Source: Sphingomonas sp. BAUL-RG-20F-R05-02 (lineage in GTDB: Bacteria; Pseudomonadota; Alphaproteobacteria; Sphingomonadales; Sphingomonadaceae). From it: DNA of 64,000 nt. The DNA lies in NCBI RefSeq assembly GCF_022662305.1, contig NZ_JAKNQH010000009.1, positions 1 to 64,000 on the forward strand, given 5' to 3'. Made by a program: the position numbers and the translations under genes. Under the pieces are notes generated by a model, which made no database searches, had not been told where the DNA came from, and worked only from the letters and a program-made list of their open reading frames with translations. The stretch's first letter is position 1, and every line of letters starts with the position of its first letter. Of the stretch, positions 36,183-44,137 are shown in pieces.

Positions 36183-36865
36183 GCTGCCTCCTTCACGGTA
36201 CGCGCCTTACGCAGCCTCGCGATCACCGCTGCCGCGTAGGCCTCGGCGTTCTCGAGCGCTGCCTTCATGTTGCCGACGCCTTTGTCGTTGATGGTGCGAA
36301 GCGTTCCACCAGCGGCGAACATCGCGCGGTAGGCCTCGCGATTATAGATCATGACCGGAAGGACTGGAATTTCAGCATCGTTGAACTGCTCCGCGATGTC
36401 CTTCTGATTGTTCGAGCGCAGCGCCGGCGGGATTTGGCTGAACAGGATCGCATAATCGATCTCTGTCCTGGTGCCGCGCGCCGTCTGCTTGACGAGCTTG
36501 ATAGCGCGGGCAGCCTGGGTGGCATCCAGATGCGACCCCTTGCAAGGAATGATCACCAAATCGCTTTGCGCGATTGCGAACGTGACGGTCGCGGTCGCCG
36601 CGCCTTCGAGGTCGACGAGTGTGAAGCGCGCCTCCGACGCGCCCCTCTCGATCTCGTCGATGATCGCGTTTTCGTCGCGGCACCCGACGACAGTTATCGC
36701 ATCCGGTCGTCCCGGTAACTGGCCCCAGTCGACCAGCGGAAGGTTCGGGTCAGCATCGATCAGGCGCACGGTACCCCCCGCCTCCGCCAACTCTCCGGCG
36801 AGCAACAATGTCGCGGTGGTCTTGCCCACCCCGCCTTTCGGCGACACGAAGCTGATGACTGGCAT
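36179..36865 (-). CDS. parA: ParA partition ATPase
   Basis: 228 residues from ATG 36865 (the protein starts MPVISFVSPKGGVGKTTATL, with the deviant Walker A KGGVGKTT). VRLIDADPNLPLVDWG and FTLVDLEGAA are the Walker A' and B regions. The short form without an N-terminal HTH is a type Ib-like ParA. Pairs with the small protein downstream to segregate the plasmid. Confidence 0.88.
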   Translation of the reverse strand: MPVISFVSPKGGVGKTTATLLLAGELAEAGGTVRLIDADPNLPLVDWGQLPGRPDAITVVGCRDENAIIDEIERGASEARFTLVDLEGAATATVTFAIAQSDLVIIPCKGSHLDATQAARAIKLVKQTARGTRTEIDYAILFSQIPPALRSNNQKDIAEQFNDAEIPVLPVMIYNREAYRAMFAAGGTLRTINDKGVGNMKAALENAEAYAAAVIARLRKARTVKEAA

Positions 36866-36887
36866 GCTGCTCTCCCGTTGCGGCCAG

Positions 36888-37291
36888 GTTGCTACCATGT
36901 AGCAGCCAGCGTTCATGAAGCTGCTATATCGCAACCTAGCAGCTAGCGTCTAGCGACTTTGACGCAATCTGACAGCGAGCAGCTTGCGATATGGTTGCGA
37001 TTTGATCGCAAATAGACCGCGAGGTGGTAGCGAGTTTATCGCGAGCCTGTTGCAGCTTAGGTGCGACAATGTTGCGGTTAAGAAGCTACATGCTCGCGGC
37101 CTGGTTGGTAGCCGGTTGCTACTTGCTACCAACTAGCGATACGCACCCTTGCGATACCGTCGAGACGCGGTTGTATAGGCGCGAGGAGCAGGGCCACACC
37201 GTGTATGAACATGCTACGTCATAGCTATCGGGTTGCTACCCGAACGCAAACCGCGATCAGATCGCTACAATGTCGCTAGCTCGTTGCTACC
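36888..37291. repeat. repeat-rich region upstream of parA, probable centromere
   Basis: GTTGCTAC(C/T) occurs at 36888, 37115, 37232 and 37283, and GTTGGTAGC...GCTACCAAC at 37104-37133 forms a 9-bp inverted repeat. Several TTGCGA/TCGCAA half-sites (36973-37015) add to the pattern. The position upstream of parA fits a parS/centromere; no gene is visible from 36866 to 37566. Confidence 0.5.
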
Positions 37292-37538
37292 AAGCAGCTA
37301 CCAGACGAAGGAACAATCACCCTCAGTTCGCGTGTCGCCAAAGCAATTGATGAATCCGCAGTGCCAAGCCACAAATCGACAAGAGATTGAGACGCCGAAC
37401 GCGACGAACGCGATCGGCGTTCACCAAAGCGCAAAATGGCGAAATCGATCGTGAAGTACCCACGGCCCGATCTCGTTCGACACGACCTGCACCACACCGG
37501 ATATAACGACGCTCAAGACGAAGACCCGATCCTCTAAT

Positions 37539-37558
37539 CGGGCGGCCGAGGCCGCCCG
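37539..37558. terminator. hairpin downstream of the small gene at 37567
   Basis: CGGGCGGCC-GA-GGCCGCCCG, a perfect 9-bp stem just past the stop codon; no strong U-run on either side. Confidence 0.35.
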
Positions 37559-37566
37559 GACGATGT

Positions 37567-37713
37567 TCATTCCTCCCAGAGCGGCTTGAGCTTGCGGGTC
37601 CGCTTTACTGCGGGGAGGGGTGCCCGCTCGGGCATCCCGTGTGCTGCGATCTCCGCTCGGACGTTTGCAAGTTCAGCGAGCCATGCCTGGGTGCGTGCGG
37701 TTTGGACGTGCAT
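37567..37713 (-). CDS. 48-residue basic plasmid protein
   Basis: Starts MHVQTARTQAWLAELANV and ends RKLKPLWEE. GGAGG sits six bases before the ATG. No signal or membrane segment; helical N-terminal half, basic C-terminus. It is too short for family assignment; ribosome-binding site and position support it as a real gene. Confidence 0.45.
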   Translation of the reverse strand: MHVQTARTQAWLAELANVRAEIAAHGMPERAPLPAVKRTRKLKPLWEE

Positions 37714-38244
37714 GTGAACCTCCGTCTGTTCGTTGAGACGGATGCCGGCTGACGATCGGGTGGGGTCAGGGTCACAGGACCGCGCAGCGGCCGCGCAAGC
37801 GGGGCGTGGGGGTGCCGATTTTGTCGTGGTCGGAGCGAAGCGAAGGCCGCGTCAAAATCGGGGGAACCGCGCATCCTTGACGCTGGCTCCGCCCGGTCGT
37901 CACGATGGACAGAGTCGACGACAGAGCCTTTCCGACGTTGGTAGGGCAGGGGAGGCGGCGACCCACGCGACGGTCTTGCCTCCCACGCGCGCCAATCACC
38001 CTTCCCGTACAACCGTCGTTGCCCAAATCGCGACCGTCAGCCGGTCGCTATCGAATTCCGCGGCAAGTCACGGGCATTGAGCCACTCGATCTCATCGGGA
38101 AGAAGGCCGCTTCATGCGGACGTTGCCACGTGGGAAGTCGATCTCGCGTTTCCGTCGCACGCGCTCGGTTGCGCTCATCGCAGGGCGTTGAGTGGGGAGG
38201 GGGGACTCGACATTCGCGATCCGATCCTCTCGGCAGAACGAAGA
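37714..38244. other. 531-base noncoding stretch with a large hairpin
   Basis: Contains CCGATTTTG (37815-37823) and its complement CAAAATCGG (37853-37861) enclosing 29 bases, a potential stable RNA stem upstream of the small gene on the minus strand. No coding frame supported. Confidence 0.45.
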
Positions 38245-38268
38245 GCCCCGACGCCATCACGCCGGGGC
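38245..38268 (-). terminator. terminator of the DUF3768 gene
   Basis: GC-rich hairpin (GCCCCG...CGGGGC arms on the minus strand) seven bases after the stop codon, followed by TCTTCGTTCT. Confidence 0.45.
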
Positions 38269-38274
38269 GGTGCA

Positions 38275-38667
38275 TCATCGTTCGTCGACGCGCATGATCG
38301 TCAGGACGCGCGTGGTCTTGAAAGGATCTGCCGGATCCTCCGAGCCCGCGCTCAGGTAGTGATTGTAATAGTCGATCTTCCAGTAGCAGTCGGCGCCTTC
38401 AAACCGGAACCGGCCCAGATCGTGCTCGCCGTACGTGTCGATCGCTTCGTCGAAGGCAGCGAAGTCGCGAACCGCGCGGAGCAGCTCCGCCCGCTTGCGG
38501 AAGTTTCGGAAGAGGCTGACGTCGCCTATCAGGTCTGCGATCCCGCTGGTCATCACGACACGGTTGTTGCCCGGGGCGGTGAGATGCTCGCGCAGCCAGT
38601 CGTTGAGGCGGGCGATCTCCGCTGCGCCACCCTTGGCGTGGTTCGATTGAGGCGTTTGCTCGGCCAT
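38275..38667 (-). CDS. DUF3768 protein
   Basis: 130 residues from ATG 38667. VVMTSGIADLIGD, FAAFDEAIDTYGEHDLG and CYWKIDYYNHYLSAGSEDP are the conserved blocks of DUF3768, a small protein family frequent on alphaproteobacterial plasmids and of unknown function. It stands alone with its own terminator-like hairpin. Confidence 0.8.
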   Translation of the reverse strand: MAEQTPQSNHAKGGAAEIARLNDWLREHLTAPGNNRVVMTSGIADLIGDVSLFRNFRKRAELLRAVRDFAAFDEAIDTYGEHDLGRFRFEGADCYWKIDYYNHYLSAGSEDPADPFKTTRVLTIMRVDER

Positions 38668-38915
38668 GATGGTCTCCTGCCAATGACCCCGACGATCGGG
38701 GCCTTTCGACAGGCGACAGGACGGCCGGGGCATAGATCGCTCGCGCACCCGTAGGGTCGCAACGGAGTGGAGAAGCCCGCTGGCGGGCTTGCGCGGGAGG
38801 GCGCCCCGGCCAGGACGTAGGAGCCCGAAATGCCGCGCGGATCGTCGACCTGGAAGAGACTTCAGGTCGAGGCTGATGCTGGACGACCACGCCGATCGGG
38901 GCGTATCGTTCGACC

Positions 38916-39242
38916 ATGGAAACGGCTGCCAACATCGTTGCCCTGTGGCCCCGCTGGATGGACAGCGCCGGCGATATGCTCAGGATGAAGGCGTTGGTCC
39001 GGACCCGGTGCTGCAAATGCGGAACGCTGATGCGGGCCGAGCTGGAAGACATCGTGGCACGCCACGGCTCTAACTATTCGCTCGTCGACAAACTGGAGCG
39101 CTGCCGGATGGTCGAGTGCGAAGGGTCTACCTTCTATCTGGCGTCGCGAACCTATGGCCGCGAATGGGTGACGCTCCTGCGCGACCCGCGACTGATGAAG
39201 GTGTTCGAGGCACTGACGCCTGTCCGGACGGCGTGGAGCTGA
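38916..39242 (+). CDS. small putative zinc-binding protein
   Basis: 108 residues, soluble. CCKCGTLMRAEL gives a C-x2-C pair and LERCRMVEC a further Cys pair, consistent with a zinc ribbon. The N-terminal half is helical. No family name recognised; it is oriented opposite to neighbours and may bind DNA or RNA. Confidence 0.6.
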   Translation: METAANIVALWPRWMDSAGDMLRMKALVRTRCCKCGTLMRAELEDIVARHGSNYSLVDKLERCRMVECEGSTFYLASRTYGREWVTLLRDPRLMKVFEALTPVRTAWS

Positions 39243-39407
39243 TCGCCAGCCTCCGGAAGAGATTCCGTCTGAATTTGGATCCCGCACCCAAGCGGTGGAC
39301 AGAAAGAAGCAGAAGCCCTTCGTCTCACGGCGCTGCTGTGCTTGCGCAGCAGGGCCGGGGCGGGCTCGATGCCCGCTCCGGCGCCTTCATGACGAGCGGA
39401 AAGGGGA

Positions 39408-39425
39408 GGGGGGCCGAAGCCCCCC
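39408..39425 (-). terminator. UUCG-loop terminator hairpin
   Basis: On the minus strand GGGGGGC-TTCG-GCCCCCC, a perfect 7-bp stem with a UUCG tetraloop, seven bases after the stop of the gene at 39433 and followed by TCCCCTTTCC. Confidence 0.55.
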
Positions 39426-39432
39426 GGGAGGC

Positions 39433-39597
39433 TCAGGCGTAAGGGTCGTACTCGTTGACGATCGTGAGCGAGCCGTCGTGATCTTCGGCGGTGATGACGG
39501 AATATTGGGTGCCGACGGCGATGACCATGGTTGCCACCATCAAGGTTCTTGCGAGGCCCATGGCGTTTTTGCGGGCGATCCAGATATCGTTGAACAT
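39433..39597 (-). CDS. 54-residue single-span membrane protein
   Basis: ATG 39597 preceded by AGGAG at eight bases. One hydrophobic segment (GLARTLMVATMVIAVGTQYS) between a charged N-terminus and a polar C-terminus DGSLTIVNEYDPYA. Followed by a strong hairpin. No family recognised. Confidence 0.5.
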   Translation of the reverse strand: MFNDIWIARKNAMGLARTLMVATMVIAVGTQYSVITAEDHDGSLTIVNEYDPYA

Positions 39598-40144
39598 GTC
39601 CGAGGCTCCTGTGAAGCCGGCGGGGTTCATCCCCGCTCGACAGGCGCCCGACAGGACGGGGAAGGGCCGCGATCACTTTTTTCGCTTGCGAAAAAAGCCG
39701 TAGCGAAGCGCCCGGACCCCTGGCGGGTTGATCGTACAAGGCCCTGAGCCGGCCCAAGGATTGCGCCTCAAGAGCGGGGTGAAGCCCGCCTGCCCGGAAC
39801 GTCGTGCTCAGCGTTGGTTTGCCGGTAACGCGCGCCCTCGCAGGCGCGGTGGACACCTGCCCAGTCCGTGCCCCCTCTCTGCGCCCCGATGTCGACGGGG
39901 ACAGTGCGCTGCGCGGCGGTGCAGCCCCGGCCGGGCTAGGATGGAAGGAAGTTGCCGCTTTCCGGAAAGAAGTTTCCGCGCTGCGCGTCCGTCAGTCGAT
40001 CGTCACCCGAACGGGCCGAGACCGGCTACGGGCTCGGTGCAGCGAAGCGGAATAGAGCGACGGTCCCGGCTTCGCCGGGAGACGCCAACTCGGTTCGAGA
40101 CACCAACAAAGACAACCCGGTTTCATAACAAGGGTTTAGACGGG
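39598..40144. other. 547-base noncoding stretch
   Basis: No supported gene. Holds copy 1 of a 47-bp direct repeat (39991-40037) and lies upstream of the broken response regulator gene. Confidence 0.4.
39991..40037. repeat. 47-bp direct repeat, copy 1
   Basis: 43 of 47 bases match 41749-41795 in the same orientation; both copies include CGTCACCCGAAC and GACCGGCTA and are followed by CGGAATAG within about 15 bases. Confidence 0.7.
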
Positions 40145-40552
40145 ATGGCGAGCTCTACCGTCCCTTATGCCGTGGTCGTCGACGACGATCCGTTTATCCT
40201 CATGCACGCCTGCGACATTCTAGAGGAGGGCGGGGTTTCGTTTTCACGAGGCGAGTACGGGCAAGGAGGCTAAAACCCTTCTAGCCGATCACGCCGACGA
40301 TGTGACGCTACTGTTCTCCGACGTGGAGATGCCTGGCGACACTGACGGGTTCGCGCTGGCCCATTACGTTGCCGAGCATTGGCCCTGGATCGAGATCGTG
40401 ATCGCAAGCGGCAACGTGAAGCCGGGTCCGGGGGACATGCCCGACAAAGCGACGTTCATCGGCAAGCCGTTCAACGATCGTATGGTTCACCGACATTCAG
40501 GGAGAAGCTGCCGCACAACAAGCAACCCGAGCAGCTCAAGCAGGCGGTTTAG
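40145..40552 (+). pseudogene. response regulator receiver gene with two frameshifts
   Basis: ATG 40145 reads MASSTVPYAVVVDDDPFILM (acidic pocket DDD) but an extra G at about 40228 moves the frame; the next frame gives FHEASTGKEAKTLLADHADD, LLFSDVEMPGDTDGFALAHY (phosphoacceptor Asp) and ATFIGKPFND (Lys). A second shift near 40500 restores EKLPHNKQPEQLKQAV and a TAG at 40550. Single-domain CheY-like protein, now broken. Confidence 0.75.
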
Positions 40553-40610
40553 CTGCTTTTTGCAGAATTTGTGACCTTGCGGTCCTGATTGCCGGTGAAC
40601 GCGAGAAGAT

Positions 40611-40632
40611 GCCCGGAGCGTCAGCTCCGGGC
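40611..40632 (-). terminator. hairpin after ssb
   Basis: GCCCGGAGC-4-GCTCCGGGC, perfect 9-bp stem, 14 bases past the ssb stop; weak U-run (ATCTTCTCG). Confidence 0.5.
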
Positions 40633-40646
40633 CCGTACTGCCTCCC

Positions 40647-41057
40647 TCAGAAGGGGACGTCATCCGCCTCATCGTCCTGGGCGGCGCCTTGGCGTTCCTG
40701 GCGGCTTTTGCCGTAGGAAAGGAAGGTCACTTCGTCGGCGATGATCTCGACACCGTAGCGCTCGATGTTCTGATCGTCGGTCCAGCGGGTGTAGTGGATG
40801 CGGCCCCGGACCATGACCTTCTGGCCCTTCTCGACATACTGCGCGACGGTCTTGCCGACCCCGTTGAAGCAGGTGATCCGATGCCATTCGGTGTCCTCGA
40901 CCCGGCGACCTTCGCCATCCTTCATGGTCTTGCCATCCTGGTCGCGCTTGGGCCGCGAGGTGGCGAGGGAGAAGTTGGTGATCTTGGTGCCGCCCTGGGT
41001 GGTACGGACTTCAGGCGTGGCGCCGACGTTGCCGGCGAGGATGACGAGGTTCTGCAT
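40647..41057 (-). CDS. ssb: single-stranded DNA-binding protein
   Basis: 136 residues from ATG 41057. An OB-fold N-terminal domain (MQNLVILAGNVGATPEVR, GTKITNFSLATS, WHRITCFNGVGKTVAQYVEKG, MVRGRIHYTRW) and a short tail ending DDEADDVPF, the acidic Phe-ending tip that recruits partners. Plasmid-borne SSB protects incoming single strands after transfer. A long structured leader precedes it (41163-41230). Confidence 0.92.
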   Translation of the reverse strand: MQNLVILAGNVGATPEVRTTQGGTKITNFSLATSRPKRDQDGKTMKDGEGRRVEDTEWHRITCFNGVGKTVAQYVEKGQKVMVRGRIHYTRWTDDQNIERYGVEIIADEVTFLSYGKSRQERQGAAQDDEADDVPF

Positions 41058-41162
41058 TTCGAGGTTCCTTTTTTGCTCGCCGGGGGGTCCGTCCCCTCGA
41101 CTGAACACCAAAAAAGACGGCCAGGACGCCCTCTCCACCGAAAGCGCGAAGACGCGAAGGGG

Positions 41163-41230
41163 AACCCCGATCGAAGGGGTGGTGCGGGCAGCCGTGGCAC
41201 ACGGCAACTCGGCCCGAATGATCGCGGGTT
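41163..41230 (-). ncRNA. structured leader element upstream of ssb (copy 1)
   Basis: The minus strand can fold as nested hairpins: an inner GCCGT...ACGGC stem inside the conserved strings GGTGGTGCGGGCAG and CAACTCGGCCCG, inside outer arms AACCCCGATC and GATCGCGGGTT. A second copy with different but complementary arm and stem bases precedes the gene at 42203. Possible structured RNA; inference. Confidence 0.45.
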
Positions 41231-41748
41231 GGAGGGGGTGGACGGCCGGATTAGGTCGTTCAGGAAAGAGAGGGGATGGACCCCCACCGGCGGGCAACGG
41301 ACATGGAACCGTGAGGCAGGACGCCCTTGTCGCGTCGCTCGTCCGGCAGTGTCACTGTTCCTGGTTCCGCTATCCAGGCGCTCTCTGACACCCTCCCTCG
41401 CCGGTGCTCGCGCCCTGCGCCGGTGCCTGTCGTGAAGGATGATGGTTGCGGCGTGGACCTTGGTGCCGCCTTTCGCCGTCACGGCGCGCGCGCGTCGTGC
41501 GTGTCGAGATGACGATGGGGGGTTCGTGCTGCGCAGCGTCCCGCCTGGACGGCAGGAACCAAGCGCGGCTGACGTGCCTGCCGGCAGTGCATCCCACCTG
41601 GCACAACGCGGCGAAGCCGGCGCAGAGACCAACGCGGTGGAGGTGGCGTGCCCCCTGTCCGGGAGGAACACGGCCCCGGGGCAGGCTCCGGCCTCGCCCC
41701 AAGGAACCGCTCCGCGTCGGAATCGCGATTTGGGCGCGATAAGTCCCC

Positions 41749-41795
41749 GTCAGTCGAGCGTCACCCGAACAGGCCAAGACCGGCTAGGGGCTCGG
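41749..41795. repeat. 47-bp direct repeat, copy 2
   Basis: Matches 39991-40037 at 43 of 47 positions, same strand. Confidence 0.7.
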
Positions 41796-41863
41796 CGGAA
41801 TAGCGCGCTGGTCGCGAGACTATTCACCCGAACCTTCGCAAGATTGCCCTTAGGAACCAGTCA

Positions 41864-42108
41864 TCAACGCTCGGCTGTTCGCCTTGGAAAGCCTGCACGA
41901 CCGATCATGGCATCGACAGCGCGATCCGCTTCCTCACCACTCAGGCGGGAGGCCGGGGCCGGAGTCTGCGACGGTGTCGAAAAGCCTCGTTCCGCGCGCG
42001 CGAGGAGCGCTGTGGTTGTCCGTCATGACGACGTGGTAGGTGTCGCCGTCAGCGGAAGCGCGAAGCGCCAGCTTTGCGCAGCCGTCTGTAACCGTTTGGG
42101 CGAGGCAT
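41864..42108 (-). pseudogene. broken small plasmid gene
   Basis: Leftward frames give gene-like protein in pieces: AKLALRASADGDTYHVVMTDN, then LFDTVADSGPGLPPE, a frame change, and EADRAVDAMIGRAGFPRRTAER to a stop at 41864. No start codon joins them in one frame. It is probably a short hypothetical gene inactivated by indels; low certainty. Confidence 0.35.
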
Positions 42109-42169
42109 CGGTTTGCTCCTCAACGGGGTGGAAGTAAGTGGATTTCCGCGGGGAGGCCGCAAAGGGCGA

Positions 42170-42192
42170 GGCCGCTGGCTTTGCCAGCGGCC
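42170..42192 (-). terminator. terminator hairpin after the DUF2493 gene
   Basis: GGCCGCTGGC-TTT-GCCAGCGGCC, perfect 10-bp stem 11 bases past the stop; no clear U-run. Confidence 0.5.
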
Positions 42193-42202
42193 GAGCCGAA
42201 GC

Positions 42203-43162
42203 TCAGGCGACCTCTCGGTCGCGCTGAGCGTTCTGAGCTGCGGGCGGGGTGCCGAGCGGGCCGCGGCGGTCGACCACGCGGATACCGGCCTTCTTGGCGT
42301 CGATTACCAAGCGCTCGGTCACGCCGTTACCCTGGAAGGCGATGACGTAGCGAGGTTTCAGCGAGAGCATCTGCTCGTTGCGACGGAAGCCGGCACGATC
42401 ACCCAGCTTGCGATCGAGACCGAAGCGGACTTGCTGGATGCCGTTTTGCTCGGCCCACGACGCCGCAATGCGCTCGATCCCCTTCATGTCGCCGCCATGG
42501 ACGAGATACATGTCGCCGACGCGCTCCCGAACCGCACCCAGGGTGCGCAGCAGATTGTCGCCAAACGCCTTCATGTCCTCGTCGGTCCGGAAGGTCAGCC
42601 GTCCCCCGGCAAACACGACCGGGGTGCCCTGAGCCGTGTTGGCGTCACGGACGCGCTCGCGGCGAGCCTGAAGGAAGGCGCGTCCGTCAACGATTGCCGA
42701 CGTAACCCCGAGCGAAATGCGGTTGCCGGTCGACGGGATCCAGGAACGGCCGGTCTCGCGGATATAGTGAGCCGCTGCGGTGTCGCGCATGTGTTCGTAG
42801 CAGGTGGCGGCTTCCTCGATCTTCTTCGCAAGGTCGATCTTGTCCTCGAGGTTAGCGGTGTTGATCTCCGAACCGTCCTGCTCGGCCAGGAGGAGCCTGA
42901 TCTCGTCGGTGAGACGGTCGATGGTCGCGTGCTTCTTCGCCGCGGCCCGGTGGAAGAGGTTGACTAGGCCCCAGCCCATCTCCTCGATGTCGCGCTCGAG
43001 CGACGTGTTCTGGAGGGTTGCGAACAGGTCGCTCCAGATGGCGGTGGTGGTCTGCTCCAGTGCTTCGGTCGAGGGCGGGCACATGCCTGAAATGTCTTCG
43101 GCGCGGGGTTCGAGGTGTCCAAGCTCCAGATCGGAGAGTGCGGCAGCGAGGGAAGTGGTCAT
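42203..43162 (-). CDS. DUF2493 (SLOG-like) protein
   Basis: 319 residues from ATG 43162. The N-terminal ~165 residues are helical and acidic; the C-terminal part (about 175-300) shows the DUF2493 Rossmann-like fold, with PVVFAGGRLTFRTDED, VHGGDMKGIERIAASWAE and RNEQMLSLKPRYVIAFQGNG. SLOG-type domains bind nucleotides or related ligands and occur in conflict and plasmid genes. Preceded by copy 2 of a structured leader. Confidence 0.75.
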   Translation of the reverse strand: MTTSLAAALSDLELGHLEPRAEDISGMCPPSTEALEQTTTAIWSDLFATLQNTSLERDIEEMGWGLVNLFHRAAAKKHATIDRLTDEIRLLLAEQDGSEINTANLEDKIDLAKKIEEAATCYEHMRDTAAAHYIRETGRSWIPSTGNRISLGVTSAIVDGRAFLQARRERVRDANTAQGTPVVFAGGRLTFRTDEDMKAFGDNLLRTLGAVRERVGDMYLVHGGDMKGIERIAASWAEQNGIQQVRFGLDRKLGDRAGFRRNEQMLSLKPRYVIAFQGNGVTERLVIDAKKAGIRVVDRRGPLGTPPAAQNAQRDREVA

Positions 43163-43266
43163 GGGGTCAAGCCCTTCATCTGATCGAGGCCGGCGGCCTA
43201 TCCGCCGGATGCGCACCTCCTGGGCGGCCGAATAAGAGGCGCCCGCACCGGAGCGCAGCGGAGGGA

Positions 43267-43331
43267 AACCGCAAAAACCGGGGTGGTGCGGGCAGCCGCA
43301 AAGCGGCAACTCGGCCCGGATTTTTGCGGTT
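43267..43331 (-). ncRNA. structured leader element upstream of the DUF2493 gene (copy 2)
   Basis: Near-perfect outer arms AACCGCAAAAACCGGG and CCCGGATTTTTGCGGTT enclose GGTGGTGCGGGCAG, an inner GCCGC-AAA-GCGGC hairpin and CAACTCGGCC. The unpaired or conserved strings match copy 1 while stem bases differ but remain complementary. Confidence 0.45.
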
Positions 43332-43369
43332 GCGGGGGTCTCGCGGCCGCCCATGTGTCGCATCTCTCT

Positions 43370-43878
43370 GGCGGAGGGCTGTCGGGCGTCAGGTGGCGTC
43401 GGGCGCAGACGTGACCACGCTTGCTGCTACGGTTGACGTGGGGCTCAACTCGAACGTCGCGATGTCGTTGAGAAGCGCCTGCCACGTTGCACACAAGCGG
43501 ACCATCGCCGCTGGGGTGATCCGTGGGCGCTCTATCGGCGCCGATCGCATCGACCATGGTGCGCAAGCGGGTCGACCAGATCCTCGCTCCGGGTCGCGGC
43601 ATAGCCCACGCACGCCGTAGCTTGCGAGAACAGGCCCGGGACGGGCAGGGCGAAGCAGCGCCGCCAATCGAGGTCAAGGCGCCAAGGCGCGACGTCCGCA
43701 CCTCCAGCGACAAGCGCTGCCGACGTGGGATGCCCCGTACCGAGGCTCTTCCACCCGTCGGTCGTATGCGACGTATCGACAAGCGGAGCGGCAGGCGCTG
43801 ACGACATCTTCCGCCTCGACCGTGATTTCCGCACGGTAATGGGCAGGGTATTCGAAAGGGGTCGGTGAAGGTCTTCAT
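43370..43878 (-). pseudogene. decayed plasmid gene (multiple frame changes)
   Basis: ATG 43878 reads MKTFTDP; one base later the frame gives FEYPAHYRAEITVEAEDVV, another then gives SHTTDGWKSLGTGHPTSAA and RRCFALPVPGLFSQ, and a third RLCATWQALLNDIATFELSP before the stop near 43389. The segments read as one protein in order but no single frame is open. Unnamed family. Confidence 0.4.
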
Positions 43879-43928
43879 GAGACCGGACTCCTGAAGGCTG
43901 GCAAAATGGGAGACACAAGCGGCTCGGG

Positions 43929-44087
43929 TCATTCGTAGCGGGGACGCCCGGCCGGAAAGGCGAGAGCGGGCCAGCCTTCGTGGGCGTGGGTCCCGAAGCG
44001 ACCAGCGGAGAGGATGCTGCTGATCTCGCGCGCGTGATCGCCGACGTTCCAATCGCGATTGAGATGCGCCTGAAACTCCAGCGCCAT
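43929..44087 (-). CDS. 52-residue plasmid protein
   Basis: ATG 44087 gives MALEFQAHLNRDWNVGDHAR and ends FGTHAHEGWPALAFPAGRPRYE in two pieces by position. The frame is open further upstream (LTACGVTFAEGHKDHGWT) up to the stop of the gene at 44138, so a non-ATG start near the overlap is possible and the real protein could be near 70 residues. Same operon direction as its neighbours. No family. Confidence 0.45.
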   Translation of the reverse strand: MALEFQAHLNRDWNVGDHAREISSILSAGRFGTHAHEGWPALAFPAGRPRYE

Positions 44088-44137
44088 CGTCCACCCGTGG
44101 TCCTTGTGACCCTCGGCAAAGGTGACGCCACAGGCAG

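Larger units (their letters stand above)
41058..41863. other. 806-base stretch without an intact gene
   Basis: Contains the structured repeat 41163-41230 and copy 2 of the 47-bp direct repeat. Long open frames here are GC-rich shadows with no homology. Confidence 0.4.
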
